This document shows positions 1-5,000 of a stretch of 5,816 nt of DNA, piece after piece. Positions within the stretch are counted from its first letter, which is position 1. Each line of letters opens with the position of its first letter. The notes under the pieces were generated by a model that made no database searches, was not told where the DNA came from, and saw only the letters and a list, made by a program, of their open reading frames with translations. Source of the DNA: a bacterium (GTDB lineage: Bacteria > Verrucomicrobiota > Verrucomicrobiae > Opitutales > Opitutaceae); NCBI GenBank assembly GCA_021780625.1, contig JAJXYI010000641.1, positions 1-5,816 of the forward strand. Reading direction: 5' to 3'. The translations under genes were made by a program, and so were the position numbers.

Positions 1-1807
1 CGGCGATTTCGCGCTCGTGGTGATCCACGCGACGCACGGGCTCGGCTACGGCACGGACGCGGTGTGGGAATATGCCACGCAGTTTGGCCTGCCAAAGATG
101 ATCGTCATCAACGCGCTCGACAAAGCCAACGTCGACTTCGACAGCGTGGTCAATTCGGCCCGCGAACATTTTGGCAAGAAGGTCTTCCCCCTGACACTGC
201 CAGTCAACCCGGGCCCCGGATTCGACCAGGTGCTGGACGTGATGCGCAGCGAGGTGGTGACGTACAAACCCGGCGCCATGGGCGCCTACGAAGAGAAGCC
301 TGCCCAAGGCGCGCTGCTTTCAAAGGTGCAGGAGCTCCACCGCCAGCTGGTCGAGAGCGTGGCCGAGTCGGACGACAAGCTCCTGGAGCATTACTTCGAA
401 GAGGGGTCGCTCACCGAGGACGAACTGCGTTCCTACCTTCACAAGGCCATCCAGGAGCAGGTTCTCATCCCGCTGTTCGCGGTCTCGGCCGAGACCAACG
501 TCGGCGTGGCGCGCATGATGGACCTGATCGCCAAGTATGGCTCCTCCCCGCTCGACCGGGCGGAAGTGCCCGCCAAGGGCGCCAACGGCGAAGACGTCAC
601 CGTGCCGCTCGATAAGCCGGAGCCGGTCGTGTACGTGTTCAAGACCATGAACGAGGCGGGCGTCGGCGAACTCTCGATGTTCCGCGTGTACTCGGGCCGC
701 ATCAAAAGCGGCGACGAGCTGTTCAATCCTGCGCGGCAGGTGACGGAGCGAATCAGCCAGATCTTTCTCCTCAACGGCCAGGAGCGCACGCCCGTGCCAT
801 CGCTTGGAGCGGGGGACATAGGCGCGGTGGTGAAAATGCGCGACACCCACACGGGCAACACGCTGTGCAGCCCGCGCTTCCCGGTGCAGCTCTCGAAGGT
901 GGTCTATCCGAGCCCGAACATCCACGGCGCGTTGCGACTGAAGTCGAAAGGCGACGAGGACAAACTGGCGGCGGGACTGGCGACGCTCCACGACGAAGAC
1001 CCGACGTTTCTCTACCGCGTGGACGACGAGATCCACCAGACGATCGTCTCAGGCCAGGGGGAAATCCACCTCCAGATCATCGTCGAACGCCTGCAGCGGC
1101 GTTTCGGCGTGGCCGTCGAACTCGACGAACCGCGCATCCCCTACCGCGAGACCATCCGCGCGAAGGCCGACTCGAAGTACCGGCACAAGAAGCAGACGGG
1201 CGGAGCGGGGCAATTTGCGGAGGTCTGGATGCGCGTCGAACCCGCGCCGCGCGACAGCGGCCTGCAGTTCGTGCAGTCGCTGGTCGGCACGAACGTCGAC
1301 CGCGTCTTCGTGCCGTCCGTCGAAAAGGGCGTGCGCACGGCCTGCACCGAGGGAATCTACGCGGGCTACCGGGTGGTCGACGTGAAGGCCGAGTTCTACG
1401 ACGGGAAGATGCATCCGGTGGACTCCAAGGACATCGCCTTCCAGATCGCGGGCTACTTCGCCTTCAAGGAAGGCTTCATGAGCGCGCAACCCCGCCTGCT
1501 CGAACCCATCCTCACGGTGACGATCACGGTTCCGGAGGAGTTCATGGGCGACATCATGGGCGACATCTCCTCGCGCCGCGGGAAGATCCTCGGCGTCGAC
1601 AACGATGGCAGGTTCCAGGTGGTGAAGGCGCTCGTGCCGCAGAAGGAGCTGTATCACTACAGCAGTATCGTGCGTTCCATTACAAGCGGCCGCGGCCGGC
1701 ACTCGGAGGAATTCTCGCACTACGAGGAAGTCCCTCCGGACCTCGAGAAGAAGCTCGTTGAGGAAGCCCGTGTGCGGCGCGAGGCAGCGCACAACAACCA
1801 TCACTGA
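1..1807 (+). CDS. Elongation factor G-like translational GTPase (EF-G paralogue), 5' truncated
   Basis: This is the C-terminal 601 residues of an EF-G-family ribosomal translocase, a cytoplasmic GTPase. The frame is open from nt 2, so the true start lies outside the window; about 100 residues with the P-loop, switch I and DTPGH are missing. Numbering from nt 2: the rest of the G domain is 1-200, with G4 as NALD (nt 110-121) and G5 as SAETN (nt 485-499). Domain II begins near KPEPVVYVF (205), domain III near VYPSPNIHG (301) and domain IV at EPRIPYRETI (376). The tip loop is HKKQTGGAGQF with the conserved His at 395. Domain V begins near EPILTVTITVPEE (501) and contains GDIMGDISSRRG. The C-terminus is intact, ending in a charged, His-rich tail. 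Canonical NKxD is changed to NALD, and the GGxxPG of domain IV loop II is GTNVDR. Family membership is near certain. Whether it is EF-G II/FusA2-like rather than the main EF-G is inferred from these changes and from the absence of rps/tuf neighbours in view. Confidence 0.93.
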   Translation, partial: GDFALVVIHATHGLGYGTDAVWEYATQFGLPKMIVINALDKANVDFDSVVNSAREHFGKKVFPLTLPVNPGPGFDQVLDVMRSEVVTYKPGAMGAYEEKPAQGALLSKVQELHRQLVESVAESDDKLLEHYFEEGSLTEDELRSYLHKAIQEQVLIPLFAVSAETNVGVARMMDLIAKYGSSPLDRAEVPAKGANGEDVTVPLDKPEPVVYVFKTMNEAGVGELSMFRVYSGRIKSGDELFNPARQVTERISQIFLLNGQERTPVPSLGAGDIGAVVKMRDTHTGNTLCSPRFPVQLSKVVYPSPNIHGALRLKSKGDEDKLAAGLATLHDEDPTFLYRVDDEIHQTIVSGQGEIHLQIIVERLQRRFGVAVELDEPRIPYRETIRAKADSKYRHKKQTGGAGQFAEVWMRVEPAPRDSGLQFVQSLVGTNVDRVFVPSVEKGVRTACTEGIYAGYRVVDVKAEFYDGKMHPVDSKDIAFQIAGYFAFKEGFMSAQPRLLEPILTVTITVPEEFMGDIMGDISSRRGKILGVDNDGRFQVVKALVPQKELYHYSSIVRSITSGRGRHSEEFSHYEEVPPDLEKKLVEEARVRREAAHNNHH

Positions 1808-1827
1808 CGCAACGGCGCCCCATTCCC

Positions 1828-2037
1828 ATGAAACCCGTCCTGCTCTCCCTGCTCGGAGGACTTCTCCTCCTCGCCTGCATGCTATTCGCGCTGCTCCGGC
1901 TGGACACCGCGGACGACTGGATTGCGCTCTGGACGCCCTTTGTCATCGCGGGCGTGGCGCTGGCCGTGGCCGGCGCAATCGCAACCCGGCACCACAGCCG
2001 GCGTCCGGGCCCGCCCGGCGCGCCGCATTATCTTTGA
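1828..2037 (+). CDS. Small two-helix membrane protein, function unknown
   Basis: A 69-residue protein that I do not recognise. Two hydrophobic stretches are clear: residues 3-23 (rich in Leu, with Cys17) and 32-52 (IALWTPFVIAGVALAVAGAIA). They are joined by a short acidic loop (DTADDW) and followed by a basic, Pro-rich tail (RHHSRRPGPPGAPHYL). This predicts a hairpin membrane protein, with the basic tail probably cytoplasmic by the positive-inside rule. LLAC at 14-17 resembles a lipobox, but the hydrophobic run continues past the Cys, so a lipoprotein is less likely. It starts 20 nt after the EF-G-like gene stops and ends 23 nt before a strong hairpin terminator, which fits a two-gene transcript. 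No clear Shine-Dalgarno precedes the ATG. It could be a chance frame in GC-rich DNA, but the membrane-protein composition and placement favour a real gene. Confidence 0.6.
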   Translation: MKPVLLSLLGGLLLLACMLFALLRLDTADDWIALWTPFVIAGVALAVAGAIATRHHSRRPGPPGAPHYL

Positions 2038-2060
2038 GCCCGTTCCCCTGTTAACCCAAC

Positions 2061-2096
2061 AAAAGAGGCGAGGTGCTCAGGCGCCTCGCCTCTTTT
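2061..2096 (+). terminator. Strong hairpin terminator closing the EF-G-like transcript, probably bidirectional
   Basis: AAAAGAGGCGAGG (2061-2073) is perfectly complementary to CCTCGCCTCTTTT (2084-2096). TGC/GCG extends the stem by three more pairs, one a T-G wobble, around a TCAG loop (2077-2080). The A-run on one side and T-run on the other supply a U-tract on either strand. It lies 23 nt after the small membrane gene. It could also stop any leftward transcription reading through from the minus-strand gene at 2374-2598. Confidence 0.88.
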
Positions 2097-2154
2097 CGTT
2101 GTGTCGCCGGGCCGGCGTGCGAACCAGCTTCGGCCCAAATTCGGTTTTGAATGG

Positions 2155-2298
2155 AGCAGAAGGCAACGAAGGGAACGAAGTACAAACCGCTCACCACAGA
2201 GAGCGGTCTTTCCACCGTTTGGGTGAGTCAAATTGGGCTCGGTGATTTCCTATGACCGCTTGGCTCGGCCGTCTTGGTTATCTTCGTTTCCTTCTGCT
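2155..2298. repeat. Decayed inverted-repeat element in gene-free region 2097-2373
   Basis: The gap from 2097 to 2373 holds no credible gene. Its main structure is an imperfect inverted repeat. The left arm is 2155-2180 (AGCAGAAGGCAACGAAGG onward to ACGAAG). The right arm is 2282-2298 (CTTCGTTTCCTTCTGCT). The right arm matches the complement of the left if one C/T mismatch and a 9-nt deletion are allowed, the gap lying between two CTTC copies. The ~100-nt interior has a small hairpin, ACCGCT (2186-2191) with AGCGGT (2202-2207), and a block shared with the repeat near 4700. A short palindrome, CGGAT-TC-ATCCG (2327-2338), lies further right. This is consistent with a dispersed non-coding repeat. 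Mobility is not shown. Confidence 0.6.
2184..2216 (+). repeat. Copy 1 of a shared intergenic repeat block
   Basis: The sequence runs AAACCGC, two unmatched bases, ACCACAGAG, AGCGGT, then CTT and TCCACC. The same ordered words occur at 4686-4724, where this copy lacks six nucleotides in three small gaps. By hand alignment 30 of the 33 bases here are identical in the other copy. In both copies ACCGC and GCGGT can pair to form a small hairpin enclosing the CCACAGAG word. Confidence 0.7.
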
Positions 2299-2373
2299 TA
2301 CTGCGTTTCCTGAGATCAGGAGCGGACGGATTCATCCGCGATCCGTAAGCGCGACTCCGGGATGCGCGGAAGG

Positions 2374-2598
2374 TCACCCCACCACGCGGTACTTCTGGGG
2401 CGGGATCTTGAAGCGATGCCCCGAGTCGAGATCGGTGAAGATATGCCAGTGAGGATCCAGAGTGCTGTGGACGGCCACCTCAAGTTTCTGTCCGATCTCG
2501 TAGTGGTATTCCTCCGACTCGATCACGTGATCCTCGTGCTGGATCGCCTCGCCGATCTCTCCGCTGTGTGGTTCGAGAATTTCGATCTTTTGCGTCAT
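2374..2598 (-). CDS. Small His-rich conserved-looking hypothetical protein
   Basis: A 74-residue protein beginning MTQKIEILEPHSGEIG and ending in IPPQKYRVVG. I do not recognise a family. It is soluble-looking and acidic in its first half, with eight histidines, including PHWH and GHRF in the second half. The alternating hydrophobic/polar pattern (KLEVAVHSTLDPHWHIFTDL) suggests beta strands. Codon third positions are mostly G or C, as in the neighbouring genes, which supports real coding. The frame stays open upstream to an ATG at 2724, but that extension is Arg/Pro-rich and low in coding character, so I chose the ATG at 2596-2598. No Shine-Dalgarno is evident. It is transcribed away from gntK, alone, with no obvious terminator of its own before the repeat region. 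Confidence 0.72.
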   Translation of the reverse strand: MTQKIEILEPHSGEIGEAIQHEDHVIESEEYHYEIGQKLEVAVHSTLDPHWHIFTDLDSGHRFKIPPQKYRVVG

Positions 2599-2696
2599 GA
2601 GCGTTGAGTTGACTTTGTGCGTCGCAGGAGCGGAGCGCCCGCCGCGGCGCGGAGTTTGGGGTTGAAAGCAATGACTCGCCTTTCGGCGTCCCCTTG

Positions 2697-2733
2697 AGTC
2701 TGGGTCGGGTCCCAACCGGGTCAACCCGAGACT
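2697..2733. repeat. Inverted repeat in the divergent gap upstream of gntK
   Basis: AGTCTGGGT (2697-2705) pairs with ACCCGAGACT (2724-2733) apart from one bulged G at 2728, giving nine base pairs around an 18-nt centre. It sits about 80 nt before the preferred gntK start, in a gap (2599-2814) that separates two divergently transcribed genes. That location suits an operator or a leader hairpin. No convincing -35/-10 pair was found on either strand, so a regulatory role is only inferred. Confidence 0.4.
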
Positions 2734-2814
2734 GCCTCGGAGGGCTCATTCGACGCTCGGGCGAGCATGCTTTACATCGCGCAGGGCATCGTCATCACGA
2801 AGCCAGCCCCTGCC

Positions 2815-3363
2815 ATGAGCCCCCGCCCCGACACCCGAGTTCTCCACGTCAGCGTGGTCGTCATGGGTGTGTCGGGATGCGGGAAGACGACCCTGGGGGA
2901 GGCACTGGCGTGGGAGCTCGGCGCCCCCTTCGTGGAGGGCGATGCGTTTCATCCTTCGGCGAACGTGGCGAAGATGGCGTCGGGTCGACCGCTCGAGGAC
3001 TCGGATCGCGCGGGCTGGCTCGAAGCGCTGGCGCGGCGGCTTGCGATCGGGCGGGAGCGCGGCGAACCGGTCGTCCTGGCCTGCTCGGCGCTCAAACGCC
3101 GTTATCGGGACGTGCTGCGCTCGGGCGATCCAGCCCTGCGTCTGGTGTTTCTCCACGGGCGGCGCGAACTGATCGCGGCGCGACTGCATACGCGCGCGGG
3201 TCACTTCATGCCTCCGAGTCTTTTGGAGAGCCAGTTTCGGGACCTCGAGATTCCGTCGGCCGACGAGGACTGCCTGGCCTGCGATCCGGCGGAGCCGACC
3301 GGGGAACTCGTCCGGCGAGCCGTGCAGTGGCTCGGAGAGCGCGGATTGAATGTTAAGGCGTAA
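2815..3363 (+). CDS. gntK: Gluconokinase
   Basis: A 182-residue cytoplasmic kinase that phosphorylates D-gluconate to 6-phosphogluconate with ATP, feeding the pentose phosphate or Entner-Doudoroff routes. The Walker A P-loop is GVSGCGKT (18-25). Family landmarks follow in order: GDAFHP (42-47), KMASGRPLEDSDRAGWL (53-69), ACSALKRRYRDVLR (89-102), and RAGHFMPPSLLESQF (127-141). All resemble E. coli GntK as I recall it, and the length matches that family (~175 residues). The ATG at 2815 is preferred because it leaves a normal short lead before the first strand. The in-frame ATG at 2767 would add 16 residues without family support; neither start has a good ribosome site. Its 3' end overlaps or abuts the transporter gene, so the two are probably co-transcribed. 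Confidence 0.93.
   Translation: MSPRPDTRVLHVSVVVMGVSGCGKTTLGEALAWELGAPFVEGDAFHPSANVAKMASGRPLEDSDRAGWLEALARRLAIGRERGEPVVLACSALKRRYRDVLRSGDPALRLVFLHGRRELIAARLHTRAGHFMPPSLLESQFRDLEIPSADEDCLACDPAEPTGELVRRAVQWLGERGLNVKA
3334..3339 (+). promoter_or_regulatory. Candidate ribosome binding site for the transporter start at 3350
   Basis: GGAGAG lies inside the end of gntK, 10 nt before the ATG at 3350. The alternative ATG at 3374 has only a pyrimidine-rich stretch before it. The site therefore favours the overlapping start and translational coupling, although the spacing is slightly long. Confidence 0.4.
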
Positions 3364-4657
3364 CCCTTCCCCCATGAATCCCGAACCTGTCTCCCTGCCC
3401 GGCCGACGCTGGCTGATCGGCACGCTCCTTGGCGCGGGGGTGCTGGTAAATTACTTCGACCGCATCAATCTCTCCGTGGCGGCGCCCCAGCTCCAGGCGC
3501 ACTTTGGACTCGGGTCGGCGGAGATCGGCGTCCTGTTCAGCGCGTTCTTCTGGAGCTATGCGCTGCTGCAGATTCCCGCGGGCCTGATTCTAGACCGGCT
3601 GGGTGTGACGAAGGTGGGGCGCTGGGGAAGTTTTCTTTGGTTTGCGGCCTCCGCGTTGACCGCGTGTGCGGGGAGCTTTGGGGGAATCCTCGTGGCCCGC
3701 ATGATGCTGGGCGCGGCGGAAGCTCCGGGCTTTCCGGCGAACGCGAAGGCGGTGGGCCACTGGTTTCCGAGGAGGGAGCGTTCGTTGGCGACGGCTCTGT
3801 TTGATGCTGCGGCCAAGGCATCGAGCGTGATTGGCGTGCCGTTGATCGCCCTGGTGGTGGTCAAGGCGGGCTGGCGCTGGGGATTTGCGGCGACCGCCGT
3901 GATGAGCCTGGCCTATTTCGTCGCCTTCACCCGGCTCTATCGCGATCCCAAAGCGGACCCGCGTCTGAGCAAGGCAGAGCTGGACTACATCCTCGCGGGA
4001 GGCGGCAACCCGGAAGGCGTGTCGGCGGCGCGTCCGCGAGCGATGTTGGGCCATCTGCTTCGTCAGCGAAAGGTGTGGGGGCTCAGCCTGGGCTTCGCAG
4101 CCTACGGCTACGCCTTCTATCTCTTTCTCACGTGGCTGCCGTCGTATCTCGTCCAGTCGGCGCACATGGACATCCTCAAATCGGCGACCTACGCCGCGAT
4201 TCCGTGGATGTGCGCGACCGTGGCGGACCTGATGGTCGGCGGATGGCTGATCGACCACCTCGTGGCGCGCGGCCATGACGAGACACGCGTGCGAAAGACC
4301 GTGCTGCTGACCGGCATGGGGCTCGGCATGGCGGTCATCGGTGCGGTGTTCACGACCAACCCGATGATTGCGATCGTGTGGATCTCGATTGCGCTGTCCG
4401 GCCTTGCCGCTGCGGCGCCCGTCGGCTGGTCGCTGCCTGCGCTCATCGCTCCCAAGGGGGCAGCGGGCACGGTGGGCGGCATCATGAATTTCGCAAACAA
4501 CGCCATGGGCGCGGTGGCCCCGATCGTGACGGGCGTCATCGTCGGCCTGACCGGTTCCTTCGCGCTCGCCTTTGCGGTGGCGGGCGTGGTCCTGCTCGGC
4601 GGCATGGCGGCGTTCATCTTTCTCATGGGGCGGATCGAGCCGGTGCAGGAGCCGTGA
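3350..4657 (+). CDS. MFS transporter, ACS (sugar-acid:H+ symporter) family
   Basis: A 435-residue inner-membrane permease with about 12 hydrophobic segments and a central loop near 197-240. The ACS-family hallmarks are NYFDRINLSVAAPQLQ (34-49), the TM2-3 loop GLILDRLG (78-85), and GAAEAPGFPANAK (121-133). D37, R38 and E124 sit where E. coli DgoT has D46, R47 and E133. D46 and E133 are its proton-coupling acids as I recall, so a proton symporter is likely. The likely substrate is an aldonate or uronate. Gluconate is suggested by the adjacent kinase, but the sequence alone does not separate it from galactonate, glucarate or hexuronates. The start at 3350 overlaps gntK by 14 nt and has a GGAGAG upstream. 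The ATG at 3374, 10 nt past the gntK stop, is the alternative. No clear terminator follows. Confidence 0.92.
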   Translation: MLRRNPSPMNPEPVSLPGRRWLIGTLLGAGVLVNYFDRINLSVAAPQLQAHFGLGSAEIGVLFSAFFWSYALLQIPAGLILDRLGVTKVGRWGSFLWFAASALTACAGSFGGILVARMMLGAAEAPGFPANAKAVGHWFPRRERSLATALFDAAAKASSVIGVPLIALVVVKAGWRWGFAATAVMSLAYFVAFTRLYRDPKADPRLSKAELDYILAGGGNPEGVSAARPRAMLGHLLRQRKVWGLSLGFAAYGYAFYLFLTWLPSYLVQSAHMDILKSATYAAIPWMCATVADLMVGGWLIDHLVARGHDETRVRKTVLLTGMGLGMAVIGAVFTTNPMIAIVWISIALSGLAAAAPVGWSLPALIAPKGAAGTVGGIMNFANNAMGAVAPIVTGVIVGLTGSFALAFAVAGVVLLGGMAAFIFLMGRIEPVQEP

Positions 4658-4685
4658 GCCGGCGGCGGGCTTGGGATAAGGCCAA

Positions 4686-4724
4686 AAACCGCAATTGAAC
4701 CACAGAGCAGCGGTATTATCCACC
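4686..4724 (+). repeat. Copy 2 of the shared intergenic repeat block
   Basis: It matches 2184-2216 in order: AAACCGC, ACCACAGAG, AGCGGT, TT and TCCACC, with insertions of four, one and one nucleotides relative to the first copy. The match starts nine bases outside the 13-bp terminal repeat. The element's left boundary is therefore probably near 4683-4686 rather than at 4695. Confidence 0.7.
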
Positions 4725-4836
4725 TTCGCCAAGGCTACGGCGGACAGGCAGAGGCTGAAATCCAAGCAAGGGGCGGAATCAGCGCACACCTCGCAGGTGA
4801 AAGAGATTCGATACAAAATTCCCGCCCACCTGCATT

Positions 4837-4863
4837 TCTCCGTGTTCTCCGTGTCTCTGTGGT
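4837..4863 (+). repeat. Tandem 9-nt repeat at the right end of the element
   Basis: TCTCCGTGT is repeated exactly at 4837-4845 and 4846-4854. A degenerate third unit, CTCTGTGGT, follows at 4855-4863 and forms most of the right terminal inverted repeat. Confidence 0.75.
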
Positions 4864-4938
4864 TCAAATCCAACTGCGTAATTTAGGATAAGGCGGTCGG
4901 AGCCGGTCGCGCCAAACTCACGAGCCTGGTGAACAGCG

Positions 4939-4972
4939 AAAAAAACGCCCGGGGCAGGGATGCCACCGGGCG
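4939..4972 (-). terminator. Rho-independent terminator of the FucP-family gene
   Basis: Read on the minus strand, CGCCCGG, a bulged T, GGCA, the loop TCCC, TGCC and CCGGGCG form an 11-bp GC-rich stem followed directly by seven T residues (the A-run 4939-4945 on the plus strand). It lies 28 nt beyond the stop codon of the leftward gene. It is a textbook intrinsic terminator for that gene. The rest of the gap, 4886-4938, shows nothing further. Confidence 0.92.
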
Positions 4973-5000
4973 GAGTGCAGAACTGGTGCGGAGTGCCGGA

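Larger units (their letters stand above)
4683..4885. repeat. MITE-like non-coding repeat element with terminal inverted repeats
   Basis: TTGAACCACAGAG (4695-4707) and CTCTGTGGTTCAA (4855-4867) are a perfect 13-bp inverted pair. Outside them CGCAATTG (4690-4697) and CAACTGCG (4871-4878) form a further imperfect pair. GGATAAGGC occurs on both flanks (4674-4682 and 4886-4894), as a 9-bp target duplication would. Inside are a hairpin, TTCGCC (4725-4730) with GGCGGA (4739-4744), and a second one, CACCT-CGC-AGGTG (4787-4799). Also inside is a TCTCCGTGT tandem at 4837-4854. The CCACAGAG/CTCTGTGG ends resemble dispersed repeats I know from many environmental genomes. Short frames across it (for example 4695-4886 plus, and a minus reading through NHRDTENTEK) are typical spurious translations of such repeats. 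No transposase is present, so movement would need help in trans. Confidence 0.68.

Noticed and set aside
320..1036. 238-codon minus-strand frame opposite the EF-G-like gene
   Set aside because: Antisense shadow of a conserved gene, with no recognisable motif.
865..1761. 298-codon plus-strand frame within the EF-G-like gene
   Set aside because: It is out of frame with the conserved EF-G domains and has an Arg/Gly/Pro-rich shadow composition.
2097..2373. Possible tRNA, small RNA or riboswitch in the gene-free gap
   Set aside because: No cloverleaf, conserved riboswitch core or promoter-plus-terminator pair could be seen. The inverted repeat explains most of the structure.
2640..2649. Perfect palindrome CGCCGCGGCG
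   Set aside because: Short GC-only palindromes are expected by chance at this base composition, and nothing ties it to a promoter.
2694..3356. 220-codon plus-strand frame overlapping gntK
   Set aside because: The alternative frame at 2815-3363 contains every gluconokinase motif. This one is Arg/Gly/Ser-rich and has no motif.
3590..4873. Long open frame (427 codons) on the minus strand
   Set aside because: It lies antisense to the clearly recognisable MFS transporter and begins inside the repeat element (NHRDTENTEK reading). Its composition is Arg/His-rich, as expected for a shadow frame in GC-rich DNA.
4695..4886. Open frame of 63 codons on the plus strand (STFAKATADRQ)
   Set aside because: It coincides with the inverted-repeat element, starting and ending at the terminal repeats. 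Such translations are typical artefacts of this repeat type.
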